A DNA stretch of 64,000 bases from Corynebacterium ulceribovis DSM 45146 (GTDB lineage: Bacteria > Actinomycetota > Actinomycetes > Mycobacteriales > Mycobacteriaceae). The stretch is taken from the NCBI RefSeq assembly GCF_000372445.1, contig NZ_AQUY01000003.1, positions 1 to 64,000 on the forward strand. The letters are read 5' to 3'. Positions 45,976 through 54,811 of the stretch are shown here, one piece after another. Numbering within the stretch: the first letter of the stretch is position 1; each line of letters starts with the position of its first letter. The position numbers were made by a program, and so were the translations under genes. The notes below the pieces were generated by a model, which was not told where the DNA came from, did not search any database, and worked only from the letters and a program-made list of their open reading frames with translations.

Positions 45976-46018
45976 TTGCTCCCAGGTTAGTTGCTCCCAC
46001 GTGTGAAACCCACGCGGG
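45970..46018. repeat. 15-bp tandem duplication and hairpin at the htdX end
   Basis: GGTTAGTTGCTCCCA occurs twice back to back (45970-45984, 45985-45999); the first copy contains the htdX stop codon. CCCACGTG (45996-46003) then pairs with CACGCGGG (46011-46018, one G-U), giving a possible stem between the convergent htdX and merR genes, without a T-tract. Confidence 0.7.
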
Positions 46019-46021
46019 CGG

Positions 46022-46894
46022 CTAGCCCCAATTCGCGGCGTCGGGGTCCACCCCGTTCGCCCGCGCATCCGCTTCGATAGCGGCAAGCAACCAGTCGGTG
46101 GCTCCTGGAGTGAAAGCTCCGGAGTCGCCAGCGTTGTCATAGAACGCCCGGAAACGATCATCCTGCGTATACATACGCGCCAAAATGACCTGCCGATTGT
46201 GGTCACAGTCGAAGTGCTTCGCAATGCCTCGGCGGTGCAATGCCGAAATCTCCCGCCCCTCTTCGGAATTAGGGTCGGAGTCCGCCCGCACCGCAGCATG
46301 TAGCTTTTCGACGAGTTCGTGCTGCGCATCAACCGTTTCCTGCCAGTCCGATTCGGAAAACTGGGATTGGCGCTGTTGTGCCTGTGCCCAAGCATCGGTA
46401 CCGGCCCAGCGCTCTTCGGCTTCGTCTTGCCAATCCTGGCGCCATTCGAATCCGAATTTTGCAGCTGCTTCTCGTGGGGAAAGTGGTGAGTTCATGGTGA
46501 TTGCCTTAATGAGTTCGTCGATAGTGGTGAGCATGCTGTGCAAATGCGCAGCCCGCTCCTTTAAGATTTCGCGCTGTTTAATGAGCGCGAGTTTTTCGGA
46601 TTCCCCTCCGTCAATAAGCTCTTTTACCTGCCGCAATGGCATTCCGGCCTCGCGGTAGACGAGGACGCGGTGTGCTCGGTGGAGGTCGGCGTCGAGGTAA
46701 AGGCGGTGGCCGCCCCACGTGCGCCATTGCGGGGTGAGCAGGCCGATTTCGTCCCAATGGCGGAGGGTGCGGACGGTGACGCCGAGGATTTCGGCGGCGG
46801 TGCCGATAGTGTAGGTGGGAGGGTCTGTTTGGTCTGTTGGGTGGGGGGCTGTTTGGTCTGTTGGGTCTCTTGGTTGCGGTTCGATTTCGTTCAT
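46022..46894 (-). CDS. MerR-family regulator with TipAS-type drug-binding domain
   Basis: 290 residues. The N-terminal MerR helix-turn-helix (about 28-95) reads YTIGTAAEILGVTVRTLRHW and GLLTPQWRTWGGHRLY. A long coiled-coil dimer helix follows (95-135). The C-terminal TipAS domain (about 145-285) contains FDCDHNRQVILARMY and FRAFYDNAGDSGAFTPGA, typical of TipAL/Mta/SkgA proteins that bind peptide antibiotics or other drugs and activate their own or exporter genes. The first 26 residues are a degenerate DPTDQT/HPTDQT repeat, also visible in the DNA. No exporter is adjacent. Confidence 0.87.
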   Translation of the reverse strand: MNEIEPQPRDPTDQTAPHPTDQTDPPTYTIGTAAEILGVTVRTLRHWDEIGLLTPQWRTWGGHRLYLDADLHRAHRVLVYREAGMPLRQVKELIDGGESEKLALIKQREILKERAAHLHSMLTTIDELIKAITMNSPLSPREAAAKFGFEWRQDWQDEAEERWAGTDAWAQAQQRQSQFSESDWQETVDAQHELVEKLHAAVRADSDPNSEEGREISALHRRGIAKHFDCDHNRQVILARMYTQDDRFRAFYDNAGDSGAFTPGATDWLLAAIEADARANGVDPDAANWG

Positions 46895-46988
46895 GGGATT
46901 GATAGTGACACCTGACGCTGCGGCCGGTTCAAGTTTTGGGGCGCAAAAGGGCTAGACGAAACCGGAATACATATTTACACTCATCTAT

Positions 46989-47396
46989 ATGACCAGCTCT
47001 GAGGGTAAAAAAGTCATCGCATTTGTGTGCGTACACAACTCCTGCCGCAGCCAAATGGCAGAGACGCTTGGCAATCATTTCGCCGGAGACACATTCGACT
47101 TCTATTCGGCAGGCACTGAACAAGTGCCGCAAATCAATCAGGATGCCGTGCGAATTATCAAGGAACGCTACGGAATTGACATGTCGACACAGGAGTCAAA
47201 ACTGACAGACACACTGCCGCCCGTGGACATACTGATCACAATGGGCTGCAACGTGGAATGCCCCTACCTGCCGTGCGAACACCGCGAAGACTGGGGCCTA
47301 GATGACCCATCTGGCAAGTCGGATGCGGAGTTTCACAAGGTCATCGACATTATTGAAGCGAAGATGCAAGAGCTGGAGAAGCGGTTTCAGAACTGA
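46989..47396 (+). CDS. ArsC-like low-molecular-weight phosphatase/arsenate reductase
   Basis: 135 residues. The P-loop CVHNSCRS (Cys14) has the C-x5-R pattern of the LMW-phosphatase fold. Further Cys residues in MGCNVECPYLPC (near 85-96) match the redox-relay region of thioredoxin-type ArsC, and DPSGKSDAEF carries the general-acid Asp. It probably reduces arsenate, but there is no ars operon next to it. TACACT (46976-46981) is 7 nt before ATG 46989, so it is likely leaderless. A phosphatase role is an alternative. Confidence 0.78.
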   Translation: MTSSEGKKVIAFVCVHNSCRSQMAETLGNHFAGDTFDFYSAGTEQVPQINQDAVRIIKERYGIDMSTQESKLTDTLPPVDILITMGCNVECPYLPCEHREDWGLDDPSGKSDAEFHKVIDIIEAKMQELEKRFQN

Positions 47397-47636
47397 CCTC
47401 AGGGCGCGGTGAAGGCAACCGATAGGCACACAGCTACTGACCCCGTGCCGGCCCCATCCACTTATCCACTAGCCCCAGTCGCCTACTCAAAAGCGTTGCG
47501 CGACTGGGGATTAACTTTGTGTACACTTTGCCGCCACCTAAGATTAGGGAACACGTGTTCGGTTTTTAACCCGCCCCATCTGACGCGAGGCTATACTCGA
47601 ACATGTAAGCGAAACCAGAAAGGAAAGGAGGGGGAA
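47397..47636 (+). promoter_or_regulatory. Region upstream of the HNH gene with promoter
   Basis: No gene is supported in these 240 nt. TATACT (47592-47597) is a good -10 about 40 nt before ATG 47637; a matching -35 is not clear. Confidence 0.45.
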
Positions 47637-49403
47637 ATGTCCGCGCCACAGCCAAACCGAAACCTAAACAACAAGGTCGATGCCGACTTGCGACTAGCTG
47701 ACAGCCAGGCGGATTCCGCCACAACCCCCTCCTCTAAACCAGCAGCTGAGGCGCACCTACACGCAGTCAACAGCGTGGAAGAACACCCAGCTTTCGAGTA
47801 TCTTAACGAACTAAAGAGTAGCCTAAGCGAGTTCATTGACATCGCAACCAACGGCAAGAATCCGAATGGGCTGTCCTTTTGGACGCTGGTATCGCTGGCG
47901 CAAGAATTCGAGACTGCTCTGAGCGCGCGAGACCTATTTGACCTGCACCTTGCGCGGACACTGCTCACTCCGGAAGGAATTGAAGAAGCGGGAACCGCCA
48001 ATGCAGTTGCATTCCTCATGGACCGACTGGGAATCAGCCGCCGCGAAGCCAATGAACGAGTAAAGGCAGCGCAGCTTGACGACGACGTGGAACCAGACGA
48101 TTCCGCGGGTTCACTGACCCCGGATACCGCGGGCGATGCCGCTGCAGAATCTGCTGCGCAGGCAGAAAAGCCGACTGCAGAAGAACTCGCTGAGCAGGAA
48201 AGACAACGACGCCTGCGGGAAGAAAACAAACGTGCCGCCGAAGAAGCAACCGGCAAAGGCCAGTTGAATGCCCAAGACCGCGCCGCCATCTACAACGAGC
48301 TGAGCCGACTGCTACCCGGCGGGAGCATGACCGCCGAAGAAATTAAGCGGAAGGTATACCAGCAGGTAGGTAGCCTAAACTCCGCAGAAATCCGTCGACT
48401 CACCCGCCAGCTCGTGGACCAATCGAACCGGACGGTCAGCAAAGCCAAAGACAGGAATGCCGATTACCGTCGCCGCAACCTATTCGTTGGCAAGCAAGAT
48501 GCGGACGGTTGCATCACCATTAGCGGCACCCTCGACGCGGCAGCCGCTACCCTGGCCACCAAACTCTTCAACGACTACGCCATCCGCGGGCAAGGCATCG
48601 AACTGCCCGAAGGCGTGGAAGATAAGCGCACGCTCGGCCAAAAGTATGCCGACGCTCTCACCAAAATTCTGCAAAACGCAATGGCGCATGCGAATAACGG
48701 CCGGCCCGGTAACAAAGGCCTGGCCAGCATCGTGGCCACCGCCGATGCGAAAGACTTCTGCCTCGACCCAAACGGCGAAGAAGACCCATCCGCTATTTGG
48801 TGGCGCCGTCGCTTCCACACCAACGTCGGCACCAGCCTGAATGCGGTCCAGATGCTGCGACTCGGAGTGACCGACAACATGCTGCTGGCACTTTTCGACA
48901 CCAGCAACGGTCTAGCGCCAATCGACCTAGACCTATACAAAGGACGACGCCTCGCCAGCTTTGAACAGCGGATTGCTGCTCAGATTATTGACGGCTGCTG
49001 CCAGCACCCAGGATGCGACCGAGCAATCGACCTATGCGACCTCCACCACATCCTGCCATTCATTGACGGCGGCGAAACAACCCTGGAAAACCTGGTACCA
49101 ATGTGCCGAGCACACCACCGCCAGAATGACGACACCTGGCAGGCCGACTACCGAGGCCACATGTGTGAACGAACCGCGGAAACGAACTTCCGCTCTGGGC
49201 ACGTCAGAACCGACGGCAATGGGCGGCAATCCGAACCAAGATTCAACACAGGCCCTGCAGCCCAGCAAGCGCCAGGATACGTGCCACCGCCAGGAGGGAC
49301 GGCCGAAGAGCCGCCAGAAGAGACATCGACAAGGGCGCCAGAAGAGCCCCCACCAGGAACGCCACTAGGAGACCCACCACCGGATACAGATCCACTTTTC
49401 TAA
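47637..49403 (+). CDS. DUF222 protein with HNH endonuclease domain
   Basis: 588 residues from ATG 47637, chosen because AAAGGAGGGGG lies just upstream; the open frame back to 47409 has no such signal. The DUF222-type region (about 60-420) includes a charged coiled coil at 175-205. The HNH domain at about 455-500 has C-x4-C-type Cys in CQHPGCDRAIDLCDLHHILP and NLVPMCRAHHR. The tail (after 540) is Pro/Glu-rich. Such genes are multicopy in corynebacteria and mycobacteria and their role is unknown; a nuclease of mobile or defensive origin is possible. Confidence 0.82.
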   Translation: MSAPQPNRNLNNKVDADLRLADSQADSATTPSSKPAAEAHLHAVNSVEEHPAFEYLNELKSSLSEFIDIATNGKNPNGLSFWTLVSLAQEFETALSARDLFDLHLARTLLTPEGIEEAGTANAVAFLMDRLGISRREANERVKAAQLDDDVEPDDSAGSLTPDTAGDAAAESAAQAEKPTAEELAEQERQRRLREENKRAAEEATGKGQLNAQDRAAIYNELSRLLPGGSMTAEEIKRKVYQQVGSLNSAEIRRLTRQLVDQSNRTVSKAKDRNADYRRRNLFVGKQDADGCITISGTLDAAAATLATKLFNDYAIRGQGIELPEGVEDKRTLGQKYADALTKILQNAMAHANNGRPGNKGLASIVATADAKDFCLDPNGEEDPSAIWWRRRFHTNVGTSLNAVQMLRLGVTDNMLLALFDTSNGLAPIDLDLYKGRRLASFEQRIAAQIIDGCCQHPGCDRAIDLCDLHHILPFIDGGETTLENLVPMCRAHHRQNDDTWQADYRGHMCERTAETNFRSGHVRTDGNGRQSEPRFNTGPAAQQAPGYVPPPGGTAEEPPEETSTRAPEEPPPGTPLGDPPPDTDPLF

Positions 49404-49454
49404 TTCCGGGGGAAGGCAACGTCCTAGCAACGTCCTCGCCAACCGCAAACAAAA

Positions 49455-49483
49455 AGCAGGCATCCCGCCATGGGACGCCTGCT
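49455..49483 (-). terminator. Terminator downstream of purB
   Basis: On the minus strand AGCAGGCGTCCC pairs with GGGATGCCTGCT with one mismatch and is followed by TTTTTGTTTG, a typical intrinsic terminator about 60 nt after the purB stop. Confidence 0.8.
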
Positions 49484-49542
49484 AGTCGTGTCTGTCAATC
49501 TAGGCCCAGCCAATCCCCCATCAACCAGACCGCCACACCAAA

Positions 49543-50973
49543 CTACAAAATCTCACCCGGCTTGTAATCCGCCGCGTTCGGGAACTGCGTCGCCAGGTCA
49601 GAAACTCGCTTCGCCACCCGTTCAGTCTGCCCTTCAGCCGCACCGATGAAGGCGTGGCGGTCAGTCAGCACGTCTTCCAGCTGTGCCTTATCTAGTGGAA
49701 TCCGCGCATCCTCAGCTAGGCGGTCCACCAGGTTTTGTTCCGCGCCCTTTTCACGCATATCCAACGCCATGCCCACCGCGTTTTCCTTAATCGCTTCGTG
49801 CGCTTCTTCACGGCCAACCCCCGCGCGAACACACGCCATGAGCACCTTGGTGGTAGCCAGGAACGGCAGGTAGCGTTCCAATTCACGTTCAATCATCGCA
49901 GGGAAAGCACCGAACTCGTCCATAACGGTAAGGAACGTTTCGAACATGCCGTCCAAGGCGAAGAACGCATCCGGCAGTGCCACGCGCCGCACAACGGAGC
50001 AGGACACGTCGCCTTCGTTCCACTGGTGGCCCGACAGTTCGCCAAGCATGCCGGCGTAGCCACGGAGAATAATTTGGAAACCGTTCACACGCTCACACGA
50101 CCGCGCGTTCATCTTGTGCGGCATTGCCGAAGAACCGACTTGGCCTTCCTTGAAGCCTTCGGTGACGGTTTCATTGCCAGCCATCAGACGGATAGTGGTG
50201 GCCATCGACGATGGGCCAGCGCCGAGCTGCACAAGGGCGGTGAGGGCATCGTAGTCGAGGCTGCGAGGGTAAACCTGGCCGACTGAATCGAGGACATTGC
50301 GGAAGCCGAGGTGTTCCGCGATGCGGTTTTCTAGAGCGGTCAACTGCTTTTCGTCGCCGCCGAGCAGGTCCAGCATGTCCTGCGCGGTGCCCATTGGCCC
50401 CTTGATGCCGCGCAGCGGGTAGCGGCTGATGAGGTCGTTGACTCGCTCAATGGCGATGAGCATTTCGTCGGCAGCGGACGCAAAGCGCTTGCCCAAGGTC
50501 GTAGCCTGCGCTGCGACGTTGTGGGAACGGCCGGCCATAATCAGGGATTCGTATTGCACGGCTTTGGCGCTCAGGCGGGCTACGACTGCGACGGCTTTGT
50601 CACGCAGCAGCACCAGGCTGTCGCGGATCTGCAGCTGTTCGACGTTTTCGGTCAGGTCGCGGGAAGTCATTCCCTTGTGGACCTGCTCGTGCCCAGCCAA
50701 GGCATTGAATTCTTCGATGCGAGCCTTAACGTCATGGCGGGTGATCTTTTCCCGCGCAGCAATCGACGCGAGGTCGACCTGGTCGATAACCGCACGGTAG
50801 GCGTCAATTGCACTTTCCGGAACGTCGATACCGAGGTCTTTCTGCGCGGCGAGCACTGCGAGCCACAGCTCGCGCTCTTGGATAATTTTGCTTTCCGGCG
50901 ACCACATCGCGGTCATCGCCGGGGAGGCGTACCGCGACGCGAGGACATTGCTAATCTGCTTCTTCTCAACCAC
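49543..50973 (-). CDS. purB: Adenylosuccinate lyase
   Basis: 476 residues from GTG 50973. Acts twice in purine synthesis (SAICAR to AICAR, adenylosuccinate to AMP). The fumarase/aspartase superfamily signature GSSAMPHKMNARSCERV (flexible loop with catalytic Ser) is near 275; HEQVHKGMTSRDLTE and AGRSHNVAAQATTLGKR carry the catalytic His. CATACT (50981-50986) lies 7 nt before this GTG, pointing to a leaderless mRNA and against the longer frame to 51033, which overlaps the upstream gene. Confidence 0.94.
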   Translation of the reverse strand: MVEKKQISNVLASRYASPAMTAMWSPESKIIQERELWLAVLAAQKDLGIDVPESAIDAYRAVIDQVDLASIAAREKITRHDVKARIEEFNALAGHEQVHKGMTSRDLTENVEQLQIRDSLVLLRDKAVAVVARLSAKAVQYESLIMAGRSHNVAAQATTLGKRFASAADEMLIAIERVNDLISRYPLRGIKGPMGTAQDMLDLLGGDEKQLTALENRIAEHLGFRNVLDSVGQVYPRSLDYDALTALVQLGAGPSSMATTIRLMAGNETVTEGFKEGQVGSSAMPHKMNARSCERVNGFQIILRGYAGMLGELSGHQWNEGDVSCSVVRRVALPDAFFALDGMFETFLTVMDEFGAFPAMIERELERYLPFLATTKVLMACVRAGVGREEAHEAIKENAVGMALDMREKGAEQNLVDRLAEDARIPLDKAQLEDVLTDRHAFIGAAEGQTERVAKRVSDLATQFPNAADYKPGEIL

Positions 50974-50986
50974 GCCTTCTAGTATG

Positions 50987-52102
50987 TCATGCCGCAGTAA
51001 CCGGCTGCGCTGCGATACTGCGGGAGGTGGCACCCCATTTCAACCAAGTGATGTAGCGCCAGATTTGTTCGAGCGGACCTTGGGCGCGGTAGCGCAGCCA
51101 GATGGTGGACCAGACCCACTGGATGACCAGGATGATAATCGCCATCAGTGGTACCCAGGTCAGGCCGCCGGTCGTTGGAATACTGAGCGGTTCTTTCAGC
51201 TGTTCGATGACCAGCATGAACAGGGTTGCGGTGAGGTAATTGGTCAGCGCCATCCGCCCTAGCGGGGAAAAGATTCTGGTGAGCGCTTTTCGTGCTGGAG
51301 TTTGCATGAGCACAGCGGTCAGGAAAATGTAGGTTGCGGCGAGCAGCAGGCCGGTGATTCCGCCGACTGGTCCGTAGGCGCCGGTGGCGGTGTCTTGCAG
51401 CTGCAGCCAGACACCGGTGGCGGAGAGCACCGTGAGGATTGGCAGGAAGAACCAATAGCTGCGGGCGAGGCTGTCAATCTTCCAAATGTGGCCGCCGCGA
51501 CCAATGGCAAAACCAAGCATCAGTAGCCCGGGGATGACGAAGATGCTGCTTGGTGCGGCCGCGGCAATGGTGCAAATGATTCCGAGGGTCCAGGCAAGCC
51601 AGTTGGGTGCGAAAGTCAGTGGCAGCAGGAAAATCAGTCCGCCGAGACCATAAAGGAACAGCGCTTCGCCTGGGTGGAGGAATTGGTGTCCGAGTCCAAG
51701 CACGATGAGGAATGCGACCCGGCGGAACATGACTAGACGTGGGTGTTTGCTGCGGGCCTGGGAAATATTCCACATCATGCCGAAGCCGATGCCGAAGAGC
51801 AGCGTGAAGATTGGGAAGAACCGCTGCTGGAAGAAGGTGTCGAAGATGACATGTACGTTCCAGCTCGTGCTGTGCGGTGTTGCCCACAGGTCCGCGACGG
51901 GGCCGATGTTGACGAAGAGGATGCCTGCTAGCGCGATACCTCGGATGACATCGAGAGTATCGAGGCGTTTCTTTGGTCGGCCTAGCGCTGGTTCAGGTGT
52001 GGCCGCGGGAGTTAACGTCGCGGTGTCATTCATAGCGGCCGCTGCATACGGCGCTATCTGTGGCTGAGCCACCCCAGTGGATTCATCTTTCATGGGCACC
52101 AT
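50987..52102 (-). CDS. DUF418 family membrane protein
   Basis: 371 residues from ATG 52102; AAAGGA lies about 10 nt upstream. After a polar 45-residue start, LDVIRGIALAGILFVNIG opens the first of nine to ten helices, the typical start of DUF418/DUF1624 acyltransferase-3-like proteins. QRFFPIFTLLFGIGF and the C-terminal GRMALTNYLTATLF (DUF418 domain) are also present. Function unknown, possibly envelope-related. The stop is 13 nt before purB, whose promoter lies in this gap and gene end. Confidence 0.82.
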   Translation of the reverse strand: MVPMKDESTGVAQPQIAPYAAAAMNDTATLTPAATPEPALGRPKKRLDTLDVIRGIALAGILFVNIGPVADLWATPHSTSWNVHVIFDTFFQQRFFPIFTLLFGIGFGMMWNISQARSKHPRLVMFRRVAFLIVLGLGHQFLHPGEALFLYGLGGLIFLLPLTFAPNWLAWTLGIICTIAAAAPSSIFVIPGLLMLGFAIGRGGHIWKIDSLARSYWFFLPILTVLSATGVWLQLQDTATGAYGPVGGITGLLLAATYIFLTAVLMQTPARKALTRIFSPLGRMALTNYLTATLFMLVIEQLKEPLSIPTTGGLTWVPLMAIIILVIQWVWSTIWLRYRAQGPLEQIWRYITWLKWGATSRSIAAQPVTAA

Positions 52103-52213
52103 AGTGGCAGATCCTTTGCTCACCGGGATCCGCCGAACTACCGATATTTCTTGGTGCGCCCGTAGTTTTCTCTCATACTTCGGTATGGGGTGCCCACCGT
52201 TTGCTGCCCGCTG

Positions 52214-54178
52214 CTACCCTTTCACCATTTTGACGGGCTGGATTTCTCGGTAGGACTCTGGTGTGTCCTGCCGGAAAATGTTCACAAGGATGCGGGTGCC
52301 CAGCACGAAGGACACCAGCAGGATGGTCAGTCCCAAAAATTCCCATAGCGTTAGTTTCGGTAGGAAGTCAGGGCCGCCGCCGGAGGCTAGGAGATACACT
52401 CCGCCCAATCCGGCCGATGCGGCAAGTACCGCCAGGATGATTTGTTGTACTAGGCCGGTGAGCCAGCGTTGGTCGGCGAAGCCTTCAACACCGGGGACAA
52501 CCATTCGCATGCGGCCTTCTTCAAGTTGCCGGGTGATTTGGTCGATGCGTCGTGGCATCCGTGCGGCAATTTCGGCATTGTTGAGGGTTTCGCGTTCTAG
52601 GTGCGCTTTCAGTTCGCGCGGCTCAAGGCGGTCACGCATGATTGCCGCGCCTTGTTCAGTGGCGATGTCAATCATGTCGAGGTCCGGCACTAGTTTTGTC
52701 AGCGATCCTTCCAGTCCGCCGATTGCTCGAAACGCGGTGGCCAGCGCGACGGGTACTTGGAATTTGTAGCTGACGACGAGGGCGAGCATGTCGCCGAATA
52801 GTCGGGCGCCTTGGACTTCACCACCGACGGCGTAGCGCATGATCAGTTGTCCGACATCTTGTTGCAGGGCGCGCACGTCGAGGTTCTCCGGCCGGCCTAG
52901 CAGTTCGATGAGGCAGTCGGTGGCGCCGACTGGGTCCTGTTGGCCGACGGCGACGAAAAGTCGCGCCATGGCGTCGCGGGTGGGGCGGTCGAGCCGTCCG
53001 ACGGAGCCGAAGTCCAGCAGGCCGAGGCAGTCCTTTTCTACAACAATGTTGCCGGGGTGCAGGTCTGCATGGAATACGCCGCTGAGTAGTACTTGGCGCA
53101 GTACGCCGCGAACGAGGTCTTTGGCCATTTCCTGGCGACGTTCATCGGGCATTTGGGCGATGAGGGCATCCGCTTTGGCCAGTGGAATACCGCCGAGGCG
53201 TTCCATGACGAGCACTTTGTCGTCGGAAAGCTGTTCATAGGGGTGGGGTACGCCGAGTTTTTGGTCGGCCTTGGCAATCGCGCGCATATTGGCGACTTCG
53301 AAGCGGTAGTCGAGTTCTTCGTCGAGGGATTCAGCGAAGCCTTCGGCAAGAGAAAGCGCGCCGATGCTGGAGCCCCAATCAGTGCGTTTTTCCAAGCGAT
53401 CAGCGATGCGCAGGATGATTTCGAGGTCGGATTTGGCTTGGGCTCTAGCACCTGGGCGCAGAGCTTTGACGACGACGCGGTCGCCGTTTGGCAGTGTGGC
53501 GGCGTAGACCTGCGCGAGGGATGCTGCTGCCATTGGTGTGGTGTCGAACTCGGCGAATACTTCGTCGACAGGTCCGCCGATAGCTGCAACGATGCTCGGT
53601 TCCATGTTTTTCCATGGCGTAGAGGGCACTTGCATTTGCAAGGTGGACAGTTCGTCGATGAAGGCTTTGGGTAACAGGTCGGAGCGCGTGGACAGCATTT
53701 GTCCGAGTTTGATGAAGGTTACGCCGGATTCGACTAGGGACGCCTTCAGGGAGCGAGCTAGCGATTTGTCGTAACCGCCAGCTTTAGAGGTAAATCCGAT
53801 CAGCCCGTGTTTGATGAGGATCCACCAGACCTGCAGGTAACGGCGGGTGCGGCGGATCATGCCAGGTAGCCCCATCACTACTGCGCGCATGGGTGGCACA
53901 GACACGGTTGGCACGAGGGCTTCCAAGACGGTGAGGATGATCAGTTGGAAGGTCAGTGCCCATCCGGCGAGCAGCAGGCTAAATAGCACCAGTGGCGTGG
54001 TGTAGGTGACGTTTTCTACGCCGACGGACCGGAAGATAGCTTCCAAGGAGGGGAAGGTCACCGCGTTGATGATGACGCTGATTACCAGAGTCCGGCCCCA
54101 CCCGACTGGGACCGCGAGCAGCTGCCGGGAGAGGAACGCCAGCAGCAGGACATTGACTACGGTGCCAAGGAAGATCAT
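52214..54178 (-). CDS. ABC1/UbiB-family atypical kinase
   Basis: 654 residues. Three N-terminal hydrophobic helices (1-100), then the ABC1/UbiB domain: KxGQ in FIKLGQMLSTRSDLLP (near 157), Ala-rich loop MAAASLAQVYAA, Lys in VVVKALRPG, catalytic DLHPGN and LLDFGSVGRL. Two C-terminal helices (about 570-635) anchor it. UbiB proteins use ATP to help quinone and other isoprenoid lipid handling; here menaquinone would be the substrate route. The start ATG 54178 lies just downstream of the broken ABC locus. Confidence 0.87.
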   Translation of the reverse strand: MIFLGTVVNVLLLAFLSRQLLAVPVGWGRTLVISVIINAVTFPSLEAIFRSVGVENVTYTTPLVLFSLLLAGWALTFQLIILTVLEALVPTVSVPPMRAVVMGLPGMIRRTRRYLQVWWILIKHGLIGFTSKAGGYDKSLARSLKASLVESGVTFIKLGQMLSTRSDLLPKAFIDELSTLQMQVPSTPWKNMEPSIVAAIGGPVDEVFAEFDTTPMAAASLAQVYAATLPNGDRVVVKALRPGARAQAKSDLEIILRIADRLEKRTDWGSSIGALSLAEGFAESLDEELDYRFEVANMRAIAKADQKLGVPHPYEQLSDDKVLVMERLGGIPLAKADALIAQMPDERRQEMAKDLVRGVLRQVLLSGVFHADLHPGNIVVEKDCLGLLDFGSVGRLDRPTRDAMARLFVAVGQQDPVGATDCLIELLGRPENLDVRALQQDVGQLIMRYAVGGEVQGARLFGDMLALVVSYKFQVPVALATAFRAIGGLEGSLTKLVPDLDMIDIATEQGAAIMRDRLEPRELKAHLERETLNNAEIAARMPRRIDQITRQLEEGRMRMVVPGVEGFADQRWLTGLVQQIILAVLAASAGLGGVYLLASGGGPDFLPKLTLWEFLGLTILLVSFVLGTRILVNIFRQDTPESYREIQPVKMVKG

Positions 54179-54218
54179 GCCCCTAGTATGCCTGCTGCGG
54201 CTAGCGCTGGGCTCTGTT

Positions 54219-54802
54219 CTAGCTCGGGGTTGCGGTGAGTTCTCCTTCTACTTTCCCGTCGACGACGCGGATAGTCCGGTCGGTTCGTCAGCGAACATCA
54301 AAATCGGGTTGTTCACCATGGCTCGGGCAATGCCGGCGCGTTGGCGTTGGCCACCGGAGACAGTGGCGGCATCGTTGTCGGCGACGTGGTCGATGGACAG
54401 CCGTGCCATCCGCTCTTCACTTTCGGCGACCGCAGCATCGCGGCGCTTCTTACCTTTCCACGACACCGGCAGCAGGACATTGTCGCGGATGGTGGCACCG
54501 TCCAGCAGGTGCGGTTGTTGGAATACGAAGCCGATGCGGTCTAGGCGCAGCGCTTCAAGCTGGCGCTGACTCATCGTTGTTAATTCGTTTCCGTCGACGT
54601 TGACGGTGCCTGCGGTCGGCAGGTCAATGCCGCTCAATGCGTACAGCAGGGTGGATTTTCCGCTGCCGGACGCCCCCATGATGGCGACGAATTCACCGCG
54701 TTGGATGTCAACGTCGATGCCACGGAGGACTTCCACTTTGCCGCCGCCAGGTAGGTCAAAGTGCTTTTCGACGCCACGGGCGCTGATCAATGGAGTGTTC
54801 AT
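54219..54802 (-). pseudogene. ABC transporter ATPase with internal deletion
   Basis: A LolD/MacB-type ATPase. Residues 1-176 are normal: Walker A GASGSGKST (43-51), Q-loop FVFQQP, signature VSGGQRQR and Walker B ILMFADEPTG. Immediately after DEPTG the frame runs off into eight unrelated residues and stops at 54248. In another frame the sequence directly continues DRTIRVVDGKVEGELTATPS (spelled here as 20 residues) to a stop at 54219, which is what the normal C-terminus should look like. So about 40-45 codons, including the D-loop and H-loop, are missing. The repeated GACCGG at the join (about 54274-54284) suggests a short-homology deletion. Confidence 0.8.
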
Positions 54803-54811
54803 TTCAGGGTC

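Noticed and set aside
46790-46870. Repeats of GGTCTGTTGGGT considered as a regulatory or CRISPR-like repeat
   Set aside because: They are in frame inside the merR gene and encode its DPTDQT-like N-terminus; spacing is irregular and there are no spacers.
54248-54802. The ATPase read as an intact short 184-residue protein
   Set aside because: The normal C-terminal sequence is still visible in another frame just downstream, so it is a deletion derivative, not a naturally short protein.
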